Assembly: GCF_000015725.1 (NCBI RefSeq)
Contig: NC_008826.1
Location: forward strand, 535,445 to 599,444
Reading direction: 5' to 3'
DNA length: 64,000 bases
From: Methylibium petroleiphilum PM1
GTDB lineage: Bacteria; Pseudomonadota; Gammaproteobacteria; Burkholderiales; Burkholderiaceae_C
A program made the position numbers and the translations under genes. The notes under the pieces were generated by a model. That model was not told the DNA's origin, ran no database searches, and saw nothing but the letters and a program-made list of their open reading frames with translations. How positions within the stretch are numbered: the stretch's first letter is position 1; every line of letters begins with the position of its first letter. Below are positions 52,973 through 61,449 of this stretch, piece after piece.

Positions 52973-53580
52973 TGTCCACGGACCTCTTCCGAGTGCAGCC
53001 GTACCTCGACGCGTGCGATGGTTTGGCGGAAGGCATCCGGCTCTTCATCCGAGCCGGCGTCAACAGAGCAGGCCTGCGGCCGCCCCGCTTCGCGATGGTG
53101 GTCCTGGAGCCGCAGATGCTGGGCGGATTGCTGCGCAGGGCCGAGCTGTGCGTCGATTACAGCCTCGGGTCGACCTCGGTCTCGGTCAATCCAGACGCTC
53201 TGGACGAGAACGCCTTCGTCGCTTCAGTTGAGCACTGGACGCTGGTCAACGACAACACCGGCTTCTGGTTCGCTGGTGACACCGAGGAGTCAGGGACGGT
53301 GAAGACCTGGATCATCGAATTCTCCGAGCTGCTCACCGCGCTGCGGCAAAGCAAGGACCCTCGGCCAACCCTCCTCAGCGGCACCGACCCGGCCTGGTTC
53401 GGCGGCGCCTTGCTCTACGACCTTGACGACATGGAAGGCATGGTCGAGGCCGTCAGTTCCCGGTTCCCCGAGCTCGCGGCGCGCCAGGCCGAGCTCGAGA
53501 TGGCGCGCTCCATCCGCGCCACACACCTTAACCAGGACGCGCAGTCCGGTGCCCCGGCACGTCGCCGGCCAAGCCTTTGA
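52972..53580 (+). CDS. Tail-module protein, second of a tandem paralogue pair
   Basis: A 202-aa paralogue of the preceding protein: GLAEGIRLFIRAGV, GGLLRRAELCVDY, FWFAGDTEESG and AWFGGALLYDLDDMEGMV. C-terminus: AELEMARSIRATHL, a short Gln/Ser/Gly linker and PARRRPSL. It starts at the A of the upstream TGA (TGATG), so translation is coupled. Function unknown; the shared region recalls no enzyme active site to me. Confidence 0.78.
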   Translation: MSTDLFRVQPYLDACDGLAEGIRLFIRAGVNRAGLRPPRFAMVVLEPQMLGGLLRRAELCVDYSLGSTSVSVNPDALDENAFVASVEHWTLVNDNTGFWFAGDTEESGTVKTWIIEFSELLTALRQSKDPRPTLLSGTDPAWFGGALLYDLDDMEGMVEAVSSRFPELAARQAELEMARSIRATHLNQDAQSGAPARRRPSL

Positions 53581-53608
53581 CCCCTTCCCCCGATTACCAG
53601 GAGTACCC

Positions 53609-54253
53609 ATGAGCACCGCCCCCAACGCGGCACCCAAAGGCCTGTCGCCCGACGTCATCTCCCTCCTCGACCTGATCGGTGTGCGCGACCAGCGCGACTT
53701 TGCTGCCATCACCATCATGTTGGACGAGGCCCTGAGTCAGCCGGCCATGGAGTCGGTGCGCGCACTCGAGGTGCCGGGCGCCGACCGTGCCATCTACGCC
53801 ATGACCAAGGCACAGCTGGTCGACCTGCTGGTCTCGGCCCACTTCGAGTCCTGGCAGCCCTACGACTGGCTCGAGCTCGACGAGTCCGGCCTCAAGGGCA
53901 ATGACCAGCGCCTTTCCGACTACGGCTTGAAGTCGGCCCAGAAGCCGCGCCAGGCCTACGACAACCTGGTCGACCTCACGCTGATGCCCGTGGACTTCGC
54001 CGGCGGCTCCCGCAAGCACAGCATGGACGGCGTCGACTACTACATCTTCGACCACGCCATGCTGCGCGACTTCCTGCGCGAAGCCCGCTTCGTCTCCTGG
54101 TCCGCCAAGGACTGGGACCAGTCGCTGAAGAACGCCCAGGTAATGCGCGAGATGGCTGCGCGTGAGCAGCGTGCCGACGTGGCTCCGCTGGTTCCGGGCC
54201 TGCCGCTCGGAGACGTCCCTGCTGCGCGCCGGCGCTCGGTGGGGCCGGTGTGA
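53609..54253 (+). CDS. Unknown tail-module protein
   Basis: A 214-aa protein of unknown family, helical at the N-terminus (SPDVISLLDLIGVRDQRDFAAITIMLDEAL) with an aromatic-rich middle (HFESWQPYDWLELDESGLKG, YYIFDHAMLRDFLREARFVSWSAKDW). C-terminus: AQVMREMAAREQR, a Pro/Leu/Val linker and PAARRRSVGPV, the tail being four residues longer than usual. ATG preceded by AGGAG. It overlaps the next gene's GTG by 4 bp. Confidence 0.78.
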   Translation: MSTAPNAAPKGLSPDVISLLDLIGVRDQRDFAAITIMLDEALSQPAMESVRALEVPGADRAIYAMTKAQLVDLLVSAHFESWQPYDWLELDESGLKGNDQRLSDYGLKSAQKPRQAYDNLVDLTLMPVDFAGGSRKHSMDGVDYYIFDHAMLRDFLREARFVSWSAKDWDQSLKNAQVMREMAAREQRADVAPLVPGLPLGDVPAARRRSVGPV

Positions 54254-54939
54254 CAGCCATGGCACCGCAGCTCATCACCCTCACAGGCGCCGACGAGCGC
54301 ACCGACATCGACGCCCTGGTCGAGCTGGTGCGCACGAACCCCCTGGTCGAAATCGGCCTGCTCTACACGGCCACCCCGGAGGGTCGTCCGCGCTATCCCT
54401 CCCGAGCCTGGCTCCGGGAAGCCGCCGCCGCGCTCAGCGGTCGTTGCGCCATCCACGTCTGCGGCGGCGGCGCCCGTCGGGAGCTGCTCGCCGGCGAGCT
54501 CGGCGACCTGACCCGTCACGCCCCGCGGGTGCAGCTCAACGGCATCCTGACCCTGGATGTGGCGACCGAGGCGTGCCGGTTCGCGGACACCCTCATCACC
54601 CAGCACCACGAGCTTAATCAGCAACTGCTTGGGGTCCCGGCGCGCAACCATGCCCTGCTGGTGGACGGCTCCGGTGGCCAGGGCATCGCGCCGGCGGCCT
54701 GGATGGCGCCCGACACCGAGAAGCCCGTTGGCTTCGCAGGCGGTCTGGGTCCGCAGACGCTCGCCGACCAGCTTTCCGCCATCTCGGCCGTCGCAAACGA
54801 TGGCGCCTGGGTGGACATGGAAGGCAAGCTGCGCGTCAAGGACTGGTTCAGCGTCGAGTTCGCGCGGGAGTGCGCTGACATCTTCGCTTCCGCCACGACG
54901 TCGCCGACGCCCGTCACCAGGCCGCGGCGCAGGCCATGA
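54250..54939 (+). CDS. TrpF-like TIM-barrel protein with Arg-rich tail
   Basis: A 229-aa protein laid out like phosphoribosylanthranilate isomerase: beta strands ending VEIGLLYTA, AIHVCGGGARRELL, HALLVDGSGGQGIAP, PVGFAGGLGPQTLADQL and GAWVDMEGKLRVKDWFSVE, matching TrpF's LLD...GGTG, LAGGLNPxNV and VDxSSGVE...KD segments. The phosphate-binding loops look kept, but the first catalytic Cys region is not clear, so tryptophan synthesis should not be assumed. C-terminus: a Thr/Ser/Pro linker and RPRRRP. Starts GTG 54250 or ATG 54259. Confidence 0.7.
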   Translation: MTAMAPQLITLTGADERTDIDALVELVRTNPLVEIGLLYTATPEGRPRYPSRAWLREAAAALSGRCAIHVCGGGARRELLAGELGDLTRHAPRVQLNGILTLDVATEACRFADTLITQHHELNQQLLGVPARNHALLVDGSGGQGIAPAAWMAPDTEKPVGFAGGLGPQTLADQLSAISAVANDGAWVDMEGKLRVKDWFSVEFARECADIFASATTSPTPVTRPRRRP

Positions 54940-55565
54940 AGGGCTCCACGCCTTCCCTGACTCCGTCCGAGCGTCACCTCCGGTCGTTGCTGGCCGCGTT
55001 CGAGTTGCGCGAGAAGATGGCATCTGTCGCCGATGCGGAGCGGGCCATCAACGTGGCACTCAGTCAGTGCCGGGACGCCATCGTGGCCGGGGTGCCCTGT
55101 GGCGACCGCCCCGCCGGCGCGGCGGAGGTCTTCATCAGCCGGACGAACTGGTATCGCGACGAGGTGCTTTGGCCGCTGTTCCAGCAGTACATCGAAGCCC
55201 GCTTCATCGACCCCAATGCCTTGCTCGTCGGCCGCGACGTGGACGACCAGGGGATGCTTCCGCTTGAACTGGCCATCACGGTGGGAAACCTCGGCGCGGC
55301 CCAGGCGTTCATGGATGCCGGCGCGGACCACACCAAGGTGCCCAGTCGCGACTGGTCCCGGACGCAGAACACGCGCACCAAGGGCGGCAAGCCCATCGCC
55401 GACGTCTTCAGCTTCATCGACGCGAAGGTTCCGGACCCCCAGGGCGCCGGGCCGTTCAAGGCGATGGTCACCGAGATGTCCATGCGCAAGCGTGTGGCCG
55501 CGGTCTGCGAAGGGGCCGTGACGGACCGTTCTCCGACGCCAGCGCGGCGTCTCCGGGCTCTATGA
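54936..55565 (+). CDS. Ankyrin-like tail-module protein
   Basis: A 209-aa protein. The segment MLPLELAITVGNLGAAQAFMDAGADHTKVP follows the ankyrin plan (xTPLHLAxxxGxxxxVxxLLxxGADxN); an N-terminal helical part precedes it. C-terminus: EMSMRKRVAAVCEG, a short linker and TPARRLRAL. ATGA overlap with the previous gene. Ankyrin-type repeats usually bind proteins; no partner is visible in the sequence. Confidence 0.78.
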   Translation: MKGSTPSLTPSERHLRSLLAAFELREKMASVADAERAINVALSQCRDAIVAGVPCGDRPAGAAEVFISRTNWYRDEVLWPLFQQYIEARFIDPNALLVGRDVDDQGMLPLELAITVGNLGAAQAFMDAGADHTKVPSRDWSRTQNTRTKGGKPIADVFSFIDAKVPDPQGAGPFKAMVTEMSMRKRVAAVCEGAVTDRSPTPARRLRAL

Positions 55566-55581
55566 CGCCGAGCGCAGGCAG

Positions 55582-56256
55582 ATGACCGCGACGCCCCTCA
55601 CCGGCCTCAAGGCGCTCGATGCAGCCGCCAACTCGTCATCATCATCGGTCCAGGAGCTCTGGGCGGCGCTCTACAGCATCGCGTCGGACCTGCCCCGAAT
55701 GCACGGCGTCGCGGTCTCGCTTGTACCTAATGCGATGGACGACGAGGCTTCCCACACGGCTATCGCTGTGTGCCACGAGCTCATCGAGTCGCAGGTCCCC
55801 TGCAGACGTCTGGAGATTGAGCTCTTCGCTGTCTGCCCTCTGGTGATGTGGCGATGGCCCACGAACGTGGAGTCCAAGGTCGCTGAACTGATGCGCTCGT
55901 ACATCCGAGCCGACTACATCCCCGTCGAAGTGACGGACTCGAGGTGGGCGCACTTCTCATCCACCTTCGCCGATCAGCGCACAGCCCTGGAAGTAGCCAT
56001 CCGACAGAAGAACATCCCGGCCGCCCAGGTCCTGCTTGAGGCCGGAGCGCGCCTTACGCAGCGCCCGCGCGTGGGCAAGTCCGAGCCGGCTCATCGTGAC
56101 ATGGTCGCGCTCGCCCGCTACCTCTGGGACAACGAATCCATGGTGAGCCAGCTCACTGAGGCAGCGATGAGGGGCCAGGTGGCATCCGTGCTCGTGTCGC
56201 CCGACGTGCCGAGCCCGTCGTCGATCCCTTCCCGGCGGCCTCGCCTCATGCTCTGA
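55582..56256 (+). CDS. Ankyrin-like tail-module protein
   Basis: A 224-aa protein whose C-terminal half has an ankyrin-type hairpin (RTALEVAIRQKNIPAAQVLLEAGARLT). The N-terminal half (VQELWAALYSIASDLPRMHGV... ESKVAELMRSYIRADYIP) resembles the corresponding part of its upstream neighbour. C-terminus: EAAMRGQVASVL, a Pro/Ser linker and SRRPRLML. It is 16 bp after the previous stop. Confidence 0.75.
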   Translation: MTATPLTGLKALDAAANSSSSSVQELWAALYSIASDLPRMHGVAVSLVPNAMDDEASHTAIAVCHELIESQVPCRRLEIELFAVCPLVMWRWPTNVESKVAELMRSYIRADYIPVEVTDSRWAHFSSTFADQRTALEVAIRQKNIPAAQVLLEAGARLTQRPRVGKSEPAHRDMVALARYLWDNESMVSQLTEAAMRGQVASVLVSPDVPSPSSIPSRRPRLML

Positions 56257-56275
56257 GGCTTCGGCCTGACGACCT

Positions 56276-56927
56276 ATGGCAGCGCAAGTGCCCCTCCAGC
56301 CCGTCTTCCGTCCTGAGGACAGTAACGAGACCAGCATCCTCCGGATGTCGGAGCACATCGCTCAGGTGGTGACGAAGGGTGGCGCTGATGCGCCAAGACA
56401 GGTGTTGTCTGCAGGGCGAGCTCGAGCCGGCCGGGAAGACGGCAGAGTGGGCCTACGCGGCCATCCGAAGGGGCCTGGTGCCGAAGTGGAGCAACGGGAC
56501 CGGGACGCTTGCCTCGTTCGGCGGCATGTGCGTGTCGCATGACCGCCTGGACGTGCTCATCGCTGTCGCGGAAGCGGGCTGGCCAAGGGCGGCTGGCGAA
56601 GAGGTGGGCAGAACGCCGGCGGAGTGGCTCGACGAACTCTGCTCGTGGGACCTCAACTTCCGAGCCCCGGGCACGCAGCCCTCGCGCATGGATGCCACCC
56701 TCTTCGATGTGGCACTGGACAACATCCGGTCGAACTCGCGGGATGCCGTCGCCTTCGTCATGAGGGTGGCGCCGGAGCACCCGGCGATTGCGAAGCACGC
56801 TGCGACCGCGGGGGAAGCTGGCGCTATCGTGAGGGAGGTGGCGATGGAGCGGCGCATCGCCTCAGAAGCGGCACGGCCGAACAACTGCTCGCCGACGGCT
56901 TTAAGACGACGCCGGGCAGTCATCTGA
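56276..56927 (+). pseudogene. Ankyrin-like tail-module protein, probably frameshifted near its start
   Basis: The frame from ATG 56276 (SILRMSEHIAQVVTKGGADAP) ends at 56542 without family character, while from about 56390 a +1 frame encodes ELEPAGKTAEWAYAAIRRGLVPKW, HDRLDVLIAVAEAGWP and the family end EVAMERRIASEAARP...ALRRRRAVI. A one-base change near 56385-56395 would join them. Alternatively the protein starts at GTG 56379 and is 182 aa and intact. Confidence 0.6.
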
Positions 56928-57005
56928 GTCGCATCTGTGATGCTCGCCTATTTCACCCGCAACCCGCAGAATGCGACTTGCCACCTCCACCTACGTGACA
57001 GCCGC

Positions 57006-57083
57006 ATGTTCAAAGGACTCGCCCTAGCCGTCGTGCTGATTTTGTGCGCAAGCGCTCAAGCGAAAGACAATGGCGGCGCATGA
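57006..57083 (+). CDS. Tiny ORF made of a signal-peptide-like segment
   Basis: Twenty-five residues, MFKGLALAVVLILCASAQAK then DNGGA, look like a complete signal peptide with an AQA cleavage site and almost nothing after it. The stop overlaps the ATG of the next membrane-protein gene (ATGA at 57080-57083). It is either a truncated secreted protein or a leader that couples translation. Confidence 0.4.
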   Translation: MFKGLALAVVLILCASAQAKDNGGA

Positions 57084-57418
57084 AAGAGTCGCAGTTCGGG
57101 TTTGAGTACACATGGTCCGACCTTGAGCCCATCCGGGCGCTGACGGTCGTGGTCTTGGCTGGCCAAGTGGCTGGAGCTGCGGCTGGGGTGCTCGTTCCGC
57201 AGTTCGCGGACTGGTTCAAAAGCCTATGGTTCGGTGGTGCTATCGCCACGTTCCCTGCCTTCCTTGTGGGCCTGATCGTCCAATCGCGCTGGAGGCCAGG
57301 CAGCCTCGGACAAAACAAGGTCATGGTGCGGCGGCTCGGTCTCGTTGCAGCGGCGCTGACGGTCTTTGCGTTTGCCATGCCCGTGCTCGAGCTGAAGTTC
57401 GGCAAGCACACGGGATAA
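57080..57418 (+). CDS. Small integral membrane protein
   Basis: A 112-aa protein with about three hydrophobic helices: LTVVVLAGQVAGAAAGVLVP, FGGAIATFPAFLVGLIV and LVAAALTVFAFAMPVL. No family recognised and no Arg-rich tail. ATG 57080 overlaps the stop of the tiny upstream ORF. It is followed 12 bp later by another membrane protein gene. Confidence 0.6.
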   Translation: MKESQFGFEYTWSDLEPIRALTVVVLAGQVAGAAAGVLVPQFADWFKSLWFGGAIATFPAFLVGLIVQSRWRPGSLGQNKVMVRRLGLVAAALTVFAFAMPVLELKFGKHTG

Positions 57419-57430
57419 GCGCCGGACAAC

Positions 57431-57841
57431 GTGAGAGCGGTCCGCTATCTGCTGCAAGCCGTCCTTCTGCTGCTCGCTGCAGGCGTCATGGTTCCCCTGG
57501 CGCTATCCGGCAAGGCCTCATACGCCGCGCTGCTTGGTCTAGGCGCATTCTTCGGCTTCCTGCTCTTCCTCACGGTGCTCCTGCGCGAGCACACAGAGAG
57601 CAGGCTGGTGCCCGGACGTACCGTCAGCACGAAGGTCTGCGGCGTGTTCCTAAGCCTCGTCGGCGCCGGTGGCATCGGGCTCTCGGTGCGCCTAATCGAT
57701 GGCTACCGACCAACGGGAAGACGAAGCGGACTGTTGCGGCTCTCCATCGAGTACCTCGGTCCCTGGCCGGCCGCGGCGTTCTTCCTTGCCTTCGGTGCGT
57801 GCATGCTGGGTCTGGCCTACCGTCTCTTCCGGAGCCGCTAG
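57431..57841 (+). CDS. Small integral membrane protein
   Basis: A 136-aa protein with about four hydrophobic helices: LLQAVLLLLAAGVMVPLAL, AALLGLGAFFGFLLFLTVLL, VCGVFLSLVGAGGIGLSV and AAAFFLAFGACMLGLAYRLF. GTG start. It forms a pair with the preceding membrane protein and interrupts the run of tail-module genes. No function can be assigned. Confidence 0.6.
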   Translation: MRAVRYLLQAVLLLLAAGVMVPLALSGKASYAALLGLGAFFGFLLFLTVLLREHTESRLVPGRTVSTKVCGVFLSLVGAGGIGLSVRLIDGYRPTGRRSGLLRLSIEYLGPWPAAAFFLAFGACMLGLAYRLFRSR

Positions 57842-57963
57842 CGGCTGGTGCCGGGCGCGCACGAGCTCGGTCGAGCCAAGCAGCGCTCAAAGTAGCAACG
57901 CCCTGGTGGCGTCAGGCTAGCTCAGTGGCTCTGAAAGCGGCGGGGCTTGCGCCCTGGCTCCGT

Positions 57964-58599
57964 TCATAACGGACCGCGGTCGATGAAGCGGCCACAGACC
58001 TCTGCCGGATCGAAATCCTTGTAGTGTTTTGCCGACCTTGAAGACGCCTCCTGGGCCTTCTCGTACTCCGGGTTCATCAAGTACGACGTATCCTGCATGA
58101 ACACAAGGTAGGTATCGACCTGGGCCTTCACGTAGTCCGCAAGTGCGTTCTTCGCACCACCCAGGCAAGCCGGAACCTTGACCGCTTCAGCCTCCCGTTG
58201 GATGTCCTGCAACTTGGAGACCGGCCCCGAGAGATACGCGCGACCGGTGCTCGATGCGAGCTTGTCGGCATCAGTGACCTTGTTCTGGATGCCTTGCAGT
58301 AGCGCCAGCCCGGACTCGACTAGCTGGCGGCGCTCCTGCCTCTGCTGTTCTTGGTACTTTGTGTAGGCGAAGTAGCCGGCGCCTGCCACCAGCACCAGCA
58401 ACACAATCAGCAAGAGGGCCGCACGTGGTCCGCGCGATGCTTCGCTCGACTGTGCTGACTGCTTCGTCTGGCGAGCGTCGAGCTCCGCCTGGCGCTGCAC
58501 GTACTTGGCGTAGATCACGCCGCAGCTCGGACACTCGCTCGCCGGCTTCGCCTGGTCTGCGAGGGTCCTCCGATAGTCGCATTTCGGACACGCTTGCAT
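57964..58599 (-). CDS. Zinc-ribbon membrane protein
   Basis: A protein of about 211 aa with an N-terminal zinc ribbon (CPKC and CPSC pairs in QACPKCDYRRTLAD...ASECPSCGVIYAKY), one transmembrane helix (AALLLIVLLVLVAGAGYFAYTKY) and a helical C-terminal domain ending VCGRFIDRGPL. Similar 'zinc-ribbon then membrane helix' proteins are common and of varied function. ATG 58599 is preferred; an alternative GTG at 58608 lies too close to the GGAGG site. It is transcribed with the secreted protein gene upstream. Confidence 0.65.
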   Translation of the reverse strand: MQACPKCDYRRTLADQAKPASECPSCGVIYAKYVQRQAELDARQTKQSAQSSEASRGPRAALLLIVLLVLVAGAGYFAYTKYQEQQRQERRQLVESGLALLQGIQNKVTDADKLASSTGRAYLSGPVSKLQDIQREAEAVKVPACLGGAKNALADYVKAQVDTYLVFMQDTSYLMNPEYEKAQEASSRSAKHYKDFDPAEVCGRFIDRGPL

Positions 58600-58653
58600 G
58601 TTTTTCACTGCCTCCCTGGGCCAGATTGTGCCGAACTGTTCCAGCGCCGGGCC

Positions 58654-59226
58654 TCAGAACAGCGGCTTCGCCGGCTTGCAGGTACCCTGGCGTTCGAACT
58701 GCGGCATCGACTCCATCCAATCACCGCTAGCGTTCCTATCGGCAAGCTCGCTTCGTGAGAACGCCGAGCCGTTAAGGTGCCTGTACTCCCACCAGTCGAC
58801 GTACGCGCCGGTCACCCGATCCAAGGTCGCCTTCGTTTCCGAGTAGTAATCGGCATTGGCGGGCAAGGCCGAGTTGAGGCTGTTCTTCACATAGAACTCG
58901 ACGCGTGTGTCGGACCAGTCGTCGATCCTCGTCGTGAGCGTCGTTCTCCCCTTCTTGGTGGTAGGAAGGACATCGATCTTCTTCAAGTCGGCATCGATCT
59001 GAAGTCTCACTTGGCAAAAGCCGGGGTCCAGGACATCACATAGAGCGTCATTGCCGCGGACCACCTTCAGGTCGCAGTGGAGCAGCACTGGCTCGGCCAG
59101 GCTCGGCGAGGCGAGAAGCGCATACGTGAGGAGGGCACTGGCAGTCCGGACACGTCCCTTCAGACGCACTATCCGCGTGCCGGTTGGAGCCATCACGGCG
59201 CCCCTGACCTTATCTACACCACTCAT
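58654..59226 (-). CDS. Secreted protein of unknown function
   Basis: A 190-aa protein with a signal-type segment (TASALLTYALLASPSLAEP) and three or four Cys residues (LLHCDLK, DALCDVL, GFCQVRL and QGTCKPAK) likely to form disulfides. ATG 59226 follows AAGGAGG. It lies upstream of the zinc-ribbon gene, both on the minus strand inside the otherwise plus-strand array. No family recognised. Confidence 0.65.
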   Translation of the reverse strand: MSGVDKVRGAVMAPTGTRIVRLKGRVRTASALLTYALLASPSLAEPVLLHCDLKVVRGNDALCDVLDPGFCQVRLQIDADLKKIDVLPTTKKGRTTLTTRIDDWSDTRVEFYVKNSLNSALPANADYYSETKATLDRVTGAYVDWWEYRHLNGSAFSRSELADRNASGDWMESMPQFERQGTCKPAKPLF

Positions 59227-59360
59227 CCCCGCCTCCTTGATGCCAGGCCGATGGTACAGACGCGCCACACGTCCACGCCTCGCAGGCATGGGTCACCGGT
59301 AGCCGATGTCGTGCATCCTGCACTCCACTTTCATAGCGTCATCGGCCCGCACATCTGGTG

Positions 59361-59375
59361 TATCTGCTATTCTGC
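59361..59375 (+). promoter_or_regulatory. TATC-element upstream of gene 59402
   Basis: TATCTGCTATTCTGC is similar to the elements at 45028, 51186 and 61421. It ends 26 bp before the ATG and reopens the plus-strand run after the two minus-strand genes. Confidence 0.4.
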
Positions 59376-59401
59376 CCGCCACCGAACGATCCAGCGCGCA
59401 G

Positions 59402-60426
59402 ATGGGGCTCGACCACTCCTACCAAGAGAGCAAAGACGACCGGGCGGTCCGCCTGGCGGTCGAGGCCGCCGTTGCTGCCGGCTCCGTCCATGAGGTGCTG
59501 CGTTCCTTCAAGGACATGACTGCCGGTGCAGAGGCGCTCGGCCGCGGTTTCGGTGGATCGCTTCCGCAGCTCAATCAGCGCGAGTGCTTCGCCACGTACT
59601 GCCTCCGCCGACCAAGTGGCCTGGACATCCTCAGATCGGTACTTGAGGCCGGCATCGGCGGCCGGTCCGTCTCGGAATCTGCCGAGGCCGCCTGCAGGTG
59701 CCTCATGTACGACGGCGGCAAGCTGCGCAATCTCGGGGTTCCCACCCTCTTCCACGCAGCCTACCTGCTCCAGTCACCGGAGGCGATGCGGCTGGCGTTC
59801 GAGCTCGATGGGTGCCGGTCCGAGCTCCACTCGGCGCGCCCCGTCGAGCGCGGCTCCACCGTGCACCACGACTTTCTCCAGCACGTGCTGACTCGGCTCG
59901 GGTGGCTCGATGAAGACGGATTCCAACGGCTGCGCCAGTGTTCGGAGATGCTGCTCGAGGCAGGAGCCCCCATCGCCTACCACGGCGAGGAGGCGCCAGC
60001 CCTAGAACTCTTCCTGGATGCCTCCGACTCCGTCCGCTCGCCCGGCCTTCTCAAGGAGCTGCTCGGCAAGTACGTCGAGGCCGGCCACGTACCCCTGGAC
60101 AGGTACACGGAGCCCGGCCCTATCCGGGCATGGAATGGGGCGCCATGCCGGTCGCGCGTGCCATCCTGAAGGGCAACGTCAAGATGGCCGTCGCCTTCAT
60201 CGAGCTCGGCTGCTCGACAGACATCGCGCCGGCGCCGGAGCACCCCCACCGCGGTGACCTGGCCGCTTTCGTCCGCACGCTGGACCTCCCGTTGGACGTC
60301 GAGGCCGAGATGGTTGCGGAGTTGACGAGCGCCCAGATGCGCCGGCGCATCCAGCTGGAGACCTCTGCCGCGGTGCCCTCCGCCCTCCCGCCCTCTTCGC
60401 CAGCCCGCCGCGTTCGGGCCCTCTGA
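59402..60426 (+). pseudogene. Ankyrin-like tail-module protein, frameshifted
   Basis: The frame from ATG 59402 encodes a helical-repeat protein (AVRLAVEAAVAAGSVHEVL, LDILRSVLEAGIGG, SEMLLEAGAPIAYHG) and leaves coding character near 60125. The other frame continues AMPVARAILKGNVKMAVAFIELGC, then the family end SAQMRRRIQLETSAA...SPARRVRAL at 60426. One base is missing or extra around 60115-60130, near a C-run. Without the shift the protein would be about 340 aa, like its downstream neighbours. Confidence 0.75.
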
Positions 60427-60429
60427 CCC

Positions 60430-61389
60430 ATGGCACTCACACCTTCCCAGCGGGCTACTGCCCGCAAGTCGCTCGGCGCGCAGCTCGCGGCCGCCACCGT
60501 TGCTGACCGCCATGACGAAGTTCTGCGCATCGTCGCTTCCGGTGGGCCGGAGCTGATCTGCACCGGGCTGCTGCTGGACGCGTCCTCCGCCCTCATGTCG
60601 TACGCGCAGTTCTGCATCGACAAGGGGCATGTTGAGGCCTTGGCCAAGGTGGTGGCGGCTCGCCCGGGCGGCGTCACCCTAGCGGACTGCTGCATCGTGG
60701 AGGAAGGAACCGTCTACGGTGTCACTGTGTCCACGACCTACGATCCGGTCAAGGCGGCCCTTGAGCGGTGTGACGTCGCGCTGGTGAACGTCCTGCTCGA
60801 TGCGCGCGCACATCTTCCGACCGAACTCAGCCTGCGCCGGGACATCGACTTCATGCACCTGCGAACCCTTCGCAAGCTCCTAGGTTTCACATTGGCCGAG
60901 GAGGCGCCCCAGCTGGGAGCCCTGTGCCGTCACTTCGTCCGGCGGAGCATCCCGCTGCTCGACAAGGACGGCCCGGCAAGCCTCGCGGACGAGCTAGTCA
61001 TCAACGGGTCGTGGCACCAGCAGCGCGGCGCCGACGAGGTGACGCAGCTGCTTCGGGACTACGCCGCAGCCGGGACCCTCAGGGTGGATGACGTCGTCGA
61101 TATCAAGTGGAGGCACGTCGGGAACTGCCGCCTTCTGCTTGCCGCCATCAAGAAGGGATGCACCCCACTGGTCTGCGAGCTCATCGACATGGGCTGCGAC
61201 TGGCGCCTGGCCATCGGTCCGAAGGCGCCAGACCTGCCAACTGCCATCCGCTCGTTCGGCCGCGAGGGGGACGCTGAGCTTGCCGCCGCGGCGGCTGAGG
61301 CACTCATGCGGGTGCGGTTGCGCAATCTGGCGGCCCAGCAGGCGGCGACCGCCCAGCCGGCCACAGCGCGCCGACGTGCCGTTCTGTGA
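60430..61389 (+). CDS. Ankyrin-like tail-module protein
   Basis: A 319-aa all-helical repeat protein (HDEVLRIVASGGPELICTGLLLD; DVALVNVLLDARAHLPTEL; CRLLLAAIKKGCTPLVCELIDMGCDW), with hairpins of ankyrin spacing but poor consensus. C-terminus: EALMRVRLRNLAAQQ, an Ala/Thr/Pro linker and TARRRAVL, a clear example of the two-part end. It begins 3 bp after the previous stop. Confidence 0.8.
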   Translation: MALTPSQRATARKSLGAQLAAATVADRHDEVLRIVASGGPELICTGLLLDASSALMSYAQFCIDKGHVEALAKVVAARPGGVTLADCCIVEEGTVYGVTVSTTYDPVKAALERCDVALVNVLLDARAHLPTELSLRRDIDFMHLRTLRKLLGFTLAEEAPQLGALCRHFVRRSIPLLDKDGPASLADELVINGSWHQQRGADEVTQLLRDYAAAGTLRVDDVVDIKWRHVGNCRLLLAAIKKGCTPLVCELIDMGCDWRLAIGPKAPDLPTAIRSFGREGDAELAAAAAEALMRVRLRNLAAQQAATAQPATARRRAVL

Positions 61390-61417
61390 GGAAGAATCTG
61401 CTGTAGCCGTGTCGCTG

Positions 61418-61435
61418 GTGTATCGCATACACTGT
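61418..61435 (+). promoter_or_regulatory. Palindromic TATC-element just before gene 61450
   Basis: GTGTATCGCATACAC (61418-61432) is a perfect 15-base inverted repeat with a 3-base centre, and the wider TATCGCATACACTGT matches the elements at 45028, 51186 and 59361. It ends 14 bp before the ATG, suited to repressor binding or a -10. Confidence 0.45.
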
Positions 61436-61449
61436 ATCGGCACTTCTTT

